A stretch of DNA of 42,304 nt from Actinomyces bowdenii (lineage in GTDB: Bacteria; Actinomycetota; Actinomycetes; Actinomycetales; Actinomycetaceae). Each line of letters starts with the position of its first letter. Position 1 is the stretch's first letter. A model generated the notes under the pieces. That model had not been told where the DNA came from, searched no databases, and saw only the letters and a list, made by a program, of their open reading frames with translations. Positions 16,073-23,332 of this stretch are shown piece after piece. Both the position numbers and the translations under genes were made by a program. The stretch covers positions 1 to 42,304 of the forward strand of contig NZ_JAGFOU010000032.1 in assembly GCF_017592395.1 (NCBI RefSeq), read 5' to 3'.

Positions 16073-17122
16073 ATGAGCGCGCACCATGACCGCGGCAGTG
16101 CGGAGGCCGGCACCACCATCAGTCAAGCCGACGGCGCAGCGGATGCCATGGGCGGGGTCGGCGCCGGGCGCCCGGGGGCCGGCCGCCTGCGCCGGCTCCT
16201 GCCCACGGCCCCGGCATGGCGGAGGCCGGGCCCTCGCGCCGAGCGACTCGGCTGGCTCCAGCTCCTTCTCGGCATCGCCCTGATCCTCATCGCCCAGGTC
16301 CTCGGCGGACTGGCTCAGGGGCTGGTCGCTGTCGCCGCAGGCCCCGACAGCCGCGGCCTGGCCCCGCTCAGCGGTGCCCTCGTCATCGCTGCGGTGGCAC
16401 TGGGGGCCTACTGGTGCCTCATCCGTCTCACAGGGCGCCGGGACGTCGTTGAGATCGGCCAGGGCGGCGCCTGGCGGGAGCTGGGCGTGGGACTGGCCAT
16501 CGGGGCAGCGCTCATCAGCGCCGTCGTTGCCGTCCTCGCCCTGGCGGGCGCCTACCGGATCCACAGCGTGGGCTGGGACGAGGGCATCGTCCTGGGACTG
16601 GCCTCAGGCATCTCAGCCGGTGTCGCGGAGGAGATCCTCTCGCGCGGCCTCCTGCTGCGCCTGCTGGAGGACTGGTTGGGCACCTGGTGGGCGCTGGGGA
16701 TGACCGCCGCCCTCTTCGGCGCCGGCCACCTGGGCAACGCCGAGGCCACAGTCCTGGGCGCCGTGGCCATCGCCCTGGAGGCGGGCATCCTGCTGGGGGC
16801 CTGCTACCTGCTCACCCGCCGCCTGTGGCTGGCCATCGGAGTGCACCTGGCCTGGAACTCCGTCCAGGGCGGTGTCTTCGGCTCCGACATCTCCGGGACG
16901 GGCAGCGGCCGCGGCCTCATCGAGGCCGGCTTCCCCGGTCCCGACCTGCTCACCGGAGGGCCGATGGGGCTGGAGGGGTCCCTCGTCGCGGTGCTGCTGT
17001 GCACCGCTGTCGGGGTGGCGATGATGGTGGAGGTGCGGCGCCGCGGCCTCATCGTCGCACCCCTGTGGCGCCGCAGGCACCGGGCCGCGGAGGGTGCCGG
17101 TCCCACCGGGCGGCCCCGCTGA
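16073..17122 (+). CDS. CPBP family intramembrane glutamic endopeptidase
   Basis: A 349-residue polytopic membrane protein of the CAAX-protease/Abi family. It carries all three family motifs: EEILSR (E186, E187, R191), FGAGH and HLAWN. A disordered N-terminal tail of about 50 residues precedes roughly eight hydrophobic segments. These proteases cleave prenylated or other membrane substrates and in bacteria often serve in peptide maturation or self-immunity; the substrate here is unknown. I chose the ATG at 16073 because GGAAGGAT precedes it; an in-frame ATG at 15974 would add 33 non-conserved residues. It stands alone, followed by repeat pair D. Confidence 0.85.
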   Translation: MSAHHDRGSAEAGTTISQADGAADAMGGVGAGRPGAGRLRRLLPTAPAWRRPGPRAERLGWLQLLLGIALILIAQVLGGLAQGLVAVAAGPDSRGLAPLSGALVIAAVALGAYWCLIRLTGRRDVVEIGQGGAWRELGVGLAIGAALISAVVAVLALAGAYRIHSVGWDEGIVLGLASGISAGVAEEILSRGLLLRLLEDWLGTWWALGMTAALFGAGHLGNAEATVLGAVAIALEAGILLGACYLLTRRLWLAIGVHLAWNSVQGGVFGSDISGTGSGRGLIEAGFPGPDLLTGGPMGLEGSLVAVLLCTAVGVAMMVEVRRRGLIVAPLWRRRHRAAEGAGPTGRPR

Positions 17123-17189
17123 CCAGGCGCACCGGCGGGGCCCGCTGGCCTGCCGTGCCCACCGGCGGTCGGGCCCGTCCCACAGGGGT

Positions 17190-17389
17190 GCTGCACATCT
17201 TCAGAGCCGTGACGGGCATGAGAGCCGCGGAATGCTGCGGAATGGCCCAGTGCTGCCCGCCCGGCAGGGGCTGAAGATGTGCAGCGGGCCCGGCGCTGCA
17301 CATCTTCAGCGCGAGCCCCACCAGTCGATTGGCGGCATCCCGCGGATTCCTGTGTGCTGGAGCAGCGAGACTGCCGTGAAGATGTGCAA
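17190..17389. repeat. palindrome pair D of the TGCACATCTTCA family
   Basis: Element 17190-17285 has perfect 15-base ends GCTGCACATCTTCAG and its complement, with a variant centre GCGGAATGCTGCGG. Element 17295-17389 has 12-base matching ends TGCACATCTTCA and a more divergent centre. The gap is 9 bases. The pair lies between convergent genes. The stretch 17390-17528 shows no gene; a CGCATGATT motif with no family ends sits at 17517. Confidence 0.85.
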
Positions 17390-17528
17390 GGGGCACGGGA
17401 GGTGCAGGGGCACGGGCCCGCTCGGCCAGGAGCTGGCCCGGCCCCGGGGCGCGGGAGGCGCGGGGCGCCCGGAGCTGTTGCGACAGAGGCCGGGCCGTGG
17501 AGGGGCACCGGGGGCCGCATGATTCGGA

Positions 17529-17617
17529 TCCCTCGCCGGTGGCGCTGGGGAGGACGTCGGCGCGGCGTGGAAGCGATGCTCAGATTTGCTCCCTCGCCGG
17601 TGGCGCTGGGGAGGACG
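17529..17617 (-). CRISPR. possible minimal CRISPR remnant (two repeats, one spacer)
   Basis: An identical 28-base repeat occurs at 17529-17556 and 17590-17617. On the minus strand it begins GTCCTCCCC after one C and ends GGCGAGGGA, with an internal GCGCC/GGCG dyad. The intervening 33 bases are unrelated. The 61-base period equals that of type I-E arrays, and the GTCCTCCCC start resembles actinobacterial I-E repeats. There are only two copies and no cas genes in the window, so a simple tandem duplication remains possible. Confidence 0.35.
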
Positions 17618-17628
17618 GCTTCGGCGCC

Positions 17629-18306
17629 TCAGTGGCGCGGGGCGAGGGGCGAGTCCTCCAGGGACCGGATGACCCGGGCCGGGTTGCCCACAGCCAGGCT
17701 GTAGGGCGGGATGTCCTTGGTGACCACCGAGCCCGCGCCCACCACGGAGCCCTCCCCGATGGTCACCCCCGGGCACACGATCACCCCGCCTCCCAGCCAC
17801 ACATTGTCCTCCAGCACGATCGGGTCGGCCGACTCCAGCCCGGCCCGGCGCGGCGACGGCTCCAGGGGGTGGACCGGGGTGAGCAGCTGGACATTCGGCC
17901 CGATCTGGCAGTGGGCCCCGATGGTGATGCGTGCCACGTCCAGGGCCACCAGCCCATAGTTGACGAAGGTGCCCTCACCCACGGTGATGTTGTCCCCGTA
18001 GTCCACCCGCACCGGAGGCAGCAGCCGGGCCCCCTCGCCCAGGTCGGGGATCGCCGAGCGCAGCAGCGCCCAGCAGTCCTCCTCACCGCGGGCGAAGGCT
18101 CCCTCGAAGTCGTGCAGCGCCCGGCGGGCGTGCGCCGCGATCCGGGCGCTGTCCGGGTCATCGGCGACGTACCAGTCCCCGGCCAGCATGCGCTCGCGGT
18201 TGGTGCGGGTATCGCCCTCGAAGTAGGGCTCGGCCTCGGGGAAGGCGGAGGCGGCGGGCTGCTCGTTGCGGCTCTGGGCGGTGGGCGTGCTGCTGGGATC
18301 GCTCAT
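17629..18306 (-). CDS. maa: sugar O-acetyltransferase, hexapeptide-repeat (maltose acetyltransferase type)
   Basis: A 225-residue left-handed beta-helix acetyltransferase. The N-terminal MAT segment (EGDTRTNRERMLAGDWYVADDPD) identifies the maltose/galactoside acetyltransferase group. It is followed by hexapeptide repeats with VDYGDNITVGEGTFVNYG, the catalytic-histidine region LLTPVHPLEP, and VTIGEGSVVGAGSVVTKDIPP. It would transfer acetyl from acetyl-CoA to a sugar hydroxyl, often to detoxify or export surplus sugar. About 20 extra N-terminal residues precede the MAT segment. The ATG at 18306 is preceded by TACGTT ending 6 bases earlier, suggesting a leaderless mRNA. The adjacent glycosidase cluster fits a sugar-related role. 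Confidence 0.88.
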   Translation of the reverse strand: MSDPSSTPTAQSRNEQPAASAFPEAEPYFEGDTRTNRERMLAGDWYVADDPDSARIAAHARRALHDFEGAFARGEEDCWALLRSAIPDLGEGARLLPPVRVDYGDNITVGEGTFVNYGLVALDVARITIGAHCQIGPNVQLLTPVHPLEPSPRRAGLESADPIVLEDNVWLGGGVIVCPGVTIGEGSVVGAGSVVTKDIPPYSLAVGNPARVIRSLEDSPLAPRH

Positions 18307-18349
18307 GACCCGAACGTACAGGGCCGACGCCGCAGTGGCCGAGATCTGG

Positions 18350-18412
18350 AATGCGAGTGCGGGGTGCACATGGCGAGCGCCCCGCACTCGCATTCTGCAC
18401 CCCGCACTCGCC
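18350..18412. repeat. ACTCGCAT hairpin repeat, copy 2
   Basis: AATGCGAGTGCGGGG at 18350-18364 pairs perfectly with CCCCGCACTCGCATT at 18380-18394, and a further CTGCACCCCGCACTCGC follows, as in the copy at 46-92. It lies 52 bases past the stop of the GH84 gene and 44 bases upstream of maa (both minus strand), so it may also terminate the GH84 transcript. Confidence 0.6.
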
Positions 18413-18464
18413 TTCTGCGCCCTGCGCTCGCTTGGAGGCCTGCGCTCGCCGCTCGCGCAACCCG

Positions 18465-20471
18465 CTAGCGGTTCCTCCAGGCCTTGCGCGCCTCGTCCAC
18501 CAGCTCGCCCATGGCGTTCTCGCCGACCTTGGGAGTCACGGCGTTGGCCACCGCATTGCCCTGCTCATCGAGGGAGTCCACGCGCCCCGTGGCGGTCGCG
18601 GCGACCATGGCCTCCATCGTGTCGTGGGCCTTCTGGGCGGCGGCCTCGTCACCCCGGCGCAGCGCCAGGATGAGGTCGATGGCGGCCAGGTCGGCCTTGG
18701 CCCATTGCGAGGTCACCTCGATCCACGGCTTGGCGTCGGTGTAGAAGCCCTCCTCCTCCACCGAGGCCAGCGTGGTGGGGGCGGTGCTCAGCAGCTGGAG
18801 GCGTGCGCGCAGCACCGTGGCCCTGGCCGTGAGGTCCGCGTCATCCTGGCCCTGCGAGGCCCAGATGAACCGGTAGATGTCGCCCCAGGCGTCCGTGGGC
18901 TTCCAGCCGGAGTACTCCCACTGCTCCTGGACGTCGACGAAGGCCTGCATCGTCTCCCAGGTCGCCCCGGAGCTGTCGCCCACGATGTCCGCGATCGCGG
19001 CATCGCGCGCCGCTTGGGGGCTGTGCGCCGCGGGGTTCCAGGAGTAGCCGGCGTAGTCGGCCATGGCCAGGCGCGAGGCATAGGGCTGGATCATCGGGTT
19101 GATCGTGATGCCGGCGACGGCGCTGCTCAGGTCGGTGCTGCGGGCGGGCATCGCCCCCAGGAACAGGCGCGCCTGATTCTCCCCGTCATTGGCCGGGAAG
19201 TTGTCCCAGATCACCATGCTCGAGGTGTCGTAGTTCTTCTTGGCCTGGGCCGCCTGGGCGGTGGTGATGGAGTCGGTGACCACGGCGCGCCCGGTCCACT
19301 GGACCCGGATGCTGTCATCCAGGGCGGAGCCGAAGGCCGTGATGTAGGGGGTGGCCTCCATGCCGACGTAGTGGGTGGGCACCGTCCACAGGTCGGGCAG
19401 GCCATGGGGCCGGATGTACTCGTTCTGGACCCGGTTGAGGAAGTGGGCCTGGGCCCCGGCCAGGGCCACCAGCCGGTCCTGGCCGAACTGGGCCGTGTCG
19501 GACTCGCAGAGGGGCGCCGGCAGGCCATCGCCCCCCAGCAGGTCGTCGAAGGCCAGGTAGAAGCTGGTGATACCGATACCGCGCAGCTGCTCGAGGACCG
19601 CCACCGCTGCCTCGTAGTCCTCCTGGGAGGTGTAGCAGATGGAGTCCCCGGGAGACAGGGCGACCACCAGGTCCACATGCGCCTCCTGCGCCGCCCGGGA
19701 CAGCTCCTCCATCCGCCCGAGCTCGCCGGCCGGGTAGGGCTCGCGCCAGTTCTTGCGCAGGTAGGGGTCGTCCTTGGGGGTGTAGATGTAGGTGTTCATG
19801 CGCTGGGTGCCCATGTAGGAGATCGTGTCCAGGCGGGCCTGGTGGCTCCAGGGCGGGCCGTAGAAGCCCTCGACGACGCCGCGCACCGCCATCGTGGGCC
19901 AGTCCCGCACCTGTGCGCCGGTGATGGCGCCCTCCTCGATGAGCTGGCCCAGGACCGTGGTGGCGTGGAACAGGCCATCGGCGTCGCGGCCCAGGAGGAC
20001 CGCGGTGGGCACGCCCCTGTCCATCGTGGCCAGCAGGTAGCCCTCGGCCTGCTCGGGCACGCTCTGGGAGGCCGGAAGCCAGGCGCTGAGGTCGGCGTCC
20101 GCGCTGCCCAGCACGATGCGGGCCGAGGCCTTGGCGCCCGAGGCGGCCACGGTGCCGCCGGCATCGGTGACCAGCTCCCGGACCGCGGCGACGTCGTCGT
20201 CCCCCGCGTCACGGCCGAGGGTGACGATCTCGACACTGCCGGTCAGCGGGACCGCCGGGCCCTGCCAGGCCACGGACTGGGGGACCGGCAGCAGGACGGG
20301 GCTGTCCTCGGGGGCCTGGTCGGCCAGGGCCACCGGTGGGCGGGCCAGGAGGGCCATGATCAGGGCGCCCAGGAGGATGCAGGACAGGAGTGTGAGGCGG
20401 ACGGTGGACTGGTGGGTGCCCGCTGCGCGCGGGCCCAAGGGATGGGATCTCATCCGTTGCGTGAATGACAT
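18465..20471 (-). CDS. secreted glycoside hydrolase family 84 (beta-N-acetylglucosaminidase)
   Basis: About 668 residues from the ATG at 20471. A signal-anchor segment (LTLLSCILLGALIMALLA, then ALA) is followed by a GH20b/GH84 N-terminal domain and the GH84 catalytic barrel starting RGVVEGFYGPPWSHQAR. The catalytic aspartate pair is in YLAFDDL (D309, D310); downstream are VIWDNFPAND and NPMIQPYASRLAMADYAGY. A C-terminal helical domain ends at WRNR. GH84 enzymes remove GlcNAc from glycoproteins, mucins or hyaluronan-type substrates by substrate-assisted catalysis. No ribosome binding site is convincing; starts at 20540 (GTG) and 20453 (ATG) are alternatives. It follows the GH31 gene on the same strand. 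Confidence 0.88.
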   Translation of the reverse strand: MSFTQRMRSHPLGPRAAGTHQSTVRLTLLSCILLGALIMALLARPPVALADQAPEDSPVLLPVPQSVAWQGPAVPLTGSVEIVTLGRDAGDDDVAAVRELVTDAGGTVAASGAKASARIVLGSADADLSAWLPASQSVPEQAEGYLLATMDRGVPTAVLLGRDADGLFHATTVLGQLIEEGAITGAQVRDWPTMAVRGVVEGFYGPPWSHQARLDTISYMGTQRMNTYIYTPKDDPYLRKNWREPYPAGELGRMEELSRAAQEAHVDLVVALSPGDSICYTSQEDYEAAVAVLEQLRGIGITSFYLAFDDLLGGDGLPAPLCESDTAQFGQDRLVALAGAQAHFLNRVQNEYIRPHGLPDLWTVPTHYVGMEATPYITAFGSALDDSIRVQWTGRAVVTDSITTAQAAQAKKNYDTSSMVIWDNFPANDGENQARLFLGAMPARSTDLSSAVAGITINPMIQPYASRLAMADYAGYSWNPAAHSPQAARDAAIADIVGDSSGATWETMQAFVDVQEQWEYSGWKPTDAWGDIYRFIWASQGQDDADLTARATVLRARLQLLSTAPTTLASVEEEGFYTDAKPWIEVTSQWAKADLAAIDLILALRRGDEAAAQKAHDTMEAMVAATATGRVDSLDEQGNAVANAVTPKVGENAMGELVDEARKAWRNR

Positions 20472-20561
20472 GGACGGCATTGTCCCGCTGACCAGGCAGA
20501 ACCGCAGGTCGAACGGGGTCTTGCGACAACTTTGCGACACGGCGGCCGGGCCCGCCGCGCC

Positions 20562-23114
20562 TCACCACAGCTCGGTGACCGCGCTGCGCAGCCCCTCGGG
20601 AAGCCCCAGGGTCTCCATCTCTGCCAGCAGCGCGGTGCCGCTGAGCCCGCGCTCCACCGCCGCCCAGGCCTGGTCCTTGGCCAGGTAGGGCAGGCGCGCC
20701 GGCTCCAGGATCCCGTAGAGCTCGCTGCGCCAGTCGGCCGGCGCCTCGACGACGCCCTCCAGGACCAGCTCGGCGCCGTCGACCAGCTCCTGGCGGCTGA
20801 GCTCGCCCAGGTCGATGAGCGCGCCCGCCCCCAGGGTGAAGCCGTCGGAGGCCACGCTCCGGGGGCTCAGCCCGCGGCGCCGGCCCGAGGCCCCCACCTC
20901 CAGCGATGCGCCCGAGCACTCAGCCGACAGCAGCCTCACGCGCAGGCGCCGGGCCTGGGGCGCCACCTGCCCGGCCCCCTCCAGGCGGATGCGCAGCCGC
21001 GCCCGGCCGCCCTCGTCCCGCGGGCGGCCCTGCCGGCCCTCGGGCCATTCCACCTCCAGGACCGTGCGGGCCGTCTGCTGGGGCCCGGGGTCGGCCGAGC
21101 CGTCGTCCTCCTCCAGCACGAAGACGCCGTCGCCGCCGGGCACCACCACGATCTCCAGCTCGCGCGGGTTGTCCCCGGCGGCCTCCGACAGGCTCCCGGC
21201 CAGGGGGATGATCGAGCCCGCCCGCGCCAGGACCGGGAGGCGGTCCAGGGGCCGGGACAGGCTCAGGGCGCGGCCCGCGGGCCCTGCCTCGTAGCGCCTG
21301 CCCGTGGGCAGGTCGTACCAGGTGCCCTCGGGCAGCCAGGCGGTCTCGCGGCCCAGGCCCGTGGCCCCGTCGAGCGGGGAGGTCATGGGCACCACCAGCA
21401 GGTCGCCGAACAGGAAGGTCCGCCGGTAGGCGTAGGCGCCCTCCTGGGAGGGGTGGTCGTGGTAGAGCGGGCGCACCGGGCCCACCCCCTCGCCCGCCGC
21501 CCGCCGGGCCCAGGTGTACAGGTAGGGCACCAGGCGATGGCGCAGCCGCAGATGGGCCTCCATCGTGGCCCGCGCATCGCGCGAGTAGCGCCAGGGCTCC
21601 TTGGAGTTGAACACCGAGCGGGTCGAGTGCAGGCGGTTGATCGGCGAGAAGCAGCCCAGCTGCACCCACCGGGCCGCCATCTCGTCGTCCCTCACCCCGA
21701 ACATGTGACCGCCGATGTCATTGGACCACCAGTAGTAGCCGATATTCGCGGCCGTGGCCGTGAACTCCGGCTGGAAGCGCAGGGAGTCCCAGGTGGTGAT
21801 GGTGTCCCCGGAGAAGCCCACCGGGGTGCGGTGGCTGGAGGCGTCGGCGAAGCGCGAGAAGGTCACCGGGCGACGGCGACTCCCGCCCCGGCCGCCGCCC
21901 GCCTGCTCCCCGTCGGCGGCCGGGGCGGGGCCGCGCTCGCGTCCGGAGTCCAGGTGATGGATGTGGTTGAGCATCCACAGCGGGTCCAGGCCGGGGATCG
22001 TCGTCGTGCCGCCCTGCTGCCAGTCCAGCCACCAGAAGTCCACGCCCTGATCCTCCAGGACGTGGTGGATGCGCGAGAGGTAGGACCCCACGAAGTCGCG
22101 GTCCCCGACGCTGAAGGGCACATCCGCCCCCTGGGAGGCCTCCAGGCCCAGGTCGGAGCACACCGCCTCGTAGGCCTCCTCGTGGCGCCGGATGCCCTGG
22201 GCCGGGTGGACGTTGAGGGAGACCAGCATGCCGCGCCGGTGGAGGGCCTCCAGGAAGGCGGGCGGGTCGGGGAAGAGCTCGCGGTTCCAGGTGTAGCCCG
22301 TCCAGCCCGTGCCGATGGCCGGGTCGATGTCCACCAGGTGCCAGTCCATGTCGATGACCGCCACGGACAAGGGCAGGTCCTCCGCGGCGAAGCGGTCCAT
22401 GAGTGCCAGGTACTCCTGGTCGCTGTAGGCGTGGTAGCGGCTCCACCAGTTGCCCAGCAGGGCCCGGGGGATGAGCGGGGTGGGTCCGGTCAGGCGGAAG
22501 AAGTCGGTCAGGGCCCCGCGGTAGTCCTGGGCGTAGCCGAAGAGGTAGAGGTCCTGGGCCCCGTCCTGGAGGCGGTTGCCGCCCTGGCGGGGCTCGACCC
22601 ACTCATCCCGGGTGAGCAGCAGGGATGAGGAGTCGTCCAGGACGGCGATGCCGGTCAGGGCCAGCAGTCCCGGCTCCAGGGCCGTGCGGCCGTCGACCTC
22701 ATCGAGGGTGCGGGTGGTCCCGCCCAGGTTGGTGGGGAAGGCCTCCTGGGGGTCCCAGGCGTCGCCGTGGTACCAGGCGCCGCCGTGCGGGGAGAGGGTG
22801 GTGGTGCGCAGGCGCACATTGAGCCCGGAGCGGGTGAAGCCCAGGGAGGGCACGTGGGTCAGGTGCAGGTGCTCGGTGATGATCTCCAGGCGGTCCTCGC
22901 CCCGCACCACCTGGAACGGGCCGGGATCGCCCAGGTCGCGGTCGAGGACCAGCTGGGTGGCCTCATCGCAGAAGACCCCGGTGGGGGAGTGCTCCATGCG
23001 GATGAGGCGGCTGGTGAGCACGGTGAAGCGGAAGGCGGGGCCGGCCACCACGGCGTCGGGGCGGGCGGGTGCGGGGCGCGGCTGGGCGGGGGCCGGGGAG
23101 AGCGGAGAGGTCAT
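20562..23114 (-). CDS. glycoside hydrolase family 31 (alpha-glucosidase/xylosidase type)
   Basis: An 850-residue cytoplasmic GH31 enzyme. The N-terminal galactose-mutarotase-like domain (FRFTVLTSRLIRMEHSPTG) leads into a TIM barrel with the nucleophile in WWLDWQQGG (D364) and the acid/base in GFSGDTITTW (D437). The DIGGHMFG segment and a C-terminal beta-domain are intact. It should retain configuration while cleaving alpha-linked glucose or xylose; the exact linkage is not visible. No signal peptide is seen. The ATG at 23114 is chosen because the upstream in-frame extension of 79 codons is Pro/Arg-rich and crosses the divergent promoter region. It is divergent from the GH13 gene. Confidence 0.87.
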   Translation of the reverse strand: MTSPLSPAPAQPRPAPARPDAVVAGPAFRFTVLTSRLIRMEHSPTGVFCDEATQLVLDRDLGDPGPFQVVRGEDRLEIITEHLHLTHVPSLGFTRSGLNVRLRTTTLSPHGGAWYHGDAWDPQEAFPTNLGGTTRTLDEVDGRTALEPGLLALTGIAVLDDSSSLLLTRDEWVEPRQGGNRLQDGAQDLYLFGYAQDYRGALTDFFRLTGPTPLIPRALLGNWWSRYHAYSDQEYLALMDRFAAEDLPLSVAVIDMDWHLVDIDPAIGTGWTGYTWNRELFPDPPAFLEALHRRGMLVSLNVHPAQGIRRHEEAYEAVCSDLGLEASQGADVPFSVGDRDFVGSYLSRIHHVLEDQGVDFWWLDWQQGGTTTIPGLDPLWMLNHIHHLDSGRERGPAPAADGEQAGGGRGGSRRRPVTFSRFADASSHRTPVGFSGDTITTWDSLRFQPEFTATAANIGYYWWSNDIGGHMFGVRDDEMAARWVQLGCFSPINRLHSTRSVFNSKEPWRYSRDARATMEAHLRLRHRLVPYLYTWARRAAGEGVGPVRPLYHDHPSQEGAYAYRRTFLFGDLLVVPMTSPLDGATGLGRETAWLPEGTWYDLPTGRRYEAGPAGRALSLSRPLDRLPVLARAGSIIPLAGSLSEAAGDNPRELEIVVVPGGDGVFVLEEDDGSADPGPQQTARTVLEVEWPEGRQGRPRDEGGRARLRIRLEGAGQVAPQARRLRVRLLSAECSGASLEVGASGRRRGLSPRSVASDGFTLGAGALIDLGELSRQELVDGAELVLEGVVEAPADWRSELYGILEPARLPYLAKDQAWAAVERGLSGTALLAEMETLGLPEGLRSAVTELW

Positions 23115-23160
23115 GGGGGCAAGGGTGGCACCGCACCGGCCTCGTCGCATCCGACCCGCC

Positions 23161-23239
23161 GCTGCGCATCGTCGGTCCGGCGGGGCCGGGGGGGCGGGTG
23201 GGGCTGGGCGCGGCGGCAGTGGGCTGAGGATGTGCAGCG
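23161..23239. repeat. decayed solo copy of the TGCACATCTTCA family
   Basis: GCTGCGCATCGTC at 23161-23173 faces CTGAGGATGTGCAGC at 23225-23239. The ends match the family consensus with two mismatches between arms. There is no recognisable CGCATGAT centre and no partner element. It lies in the divergent GH31-GH13 promoter region. I found no clear sugar operator there. Confidence 0.5.
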
Positions 23240-23332
23240 GGGTCTGGCAGACTATGGCGCTGGCCGCCTGCGTGGCAGCCCGGCCGCTCACAGCCCCATC
23301 GCACCCTCCGCCGTCGTAGGAAAGGACCTCCC

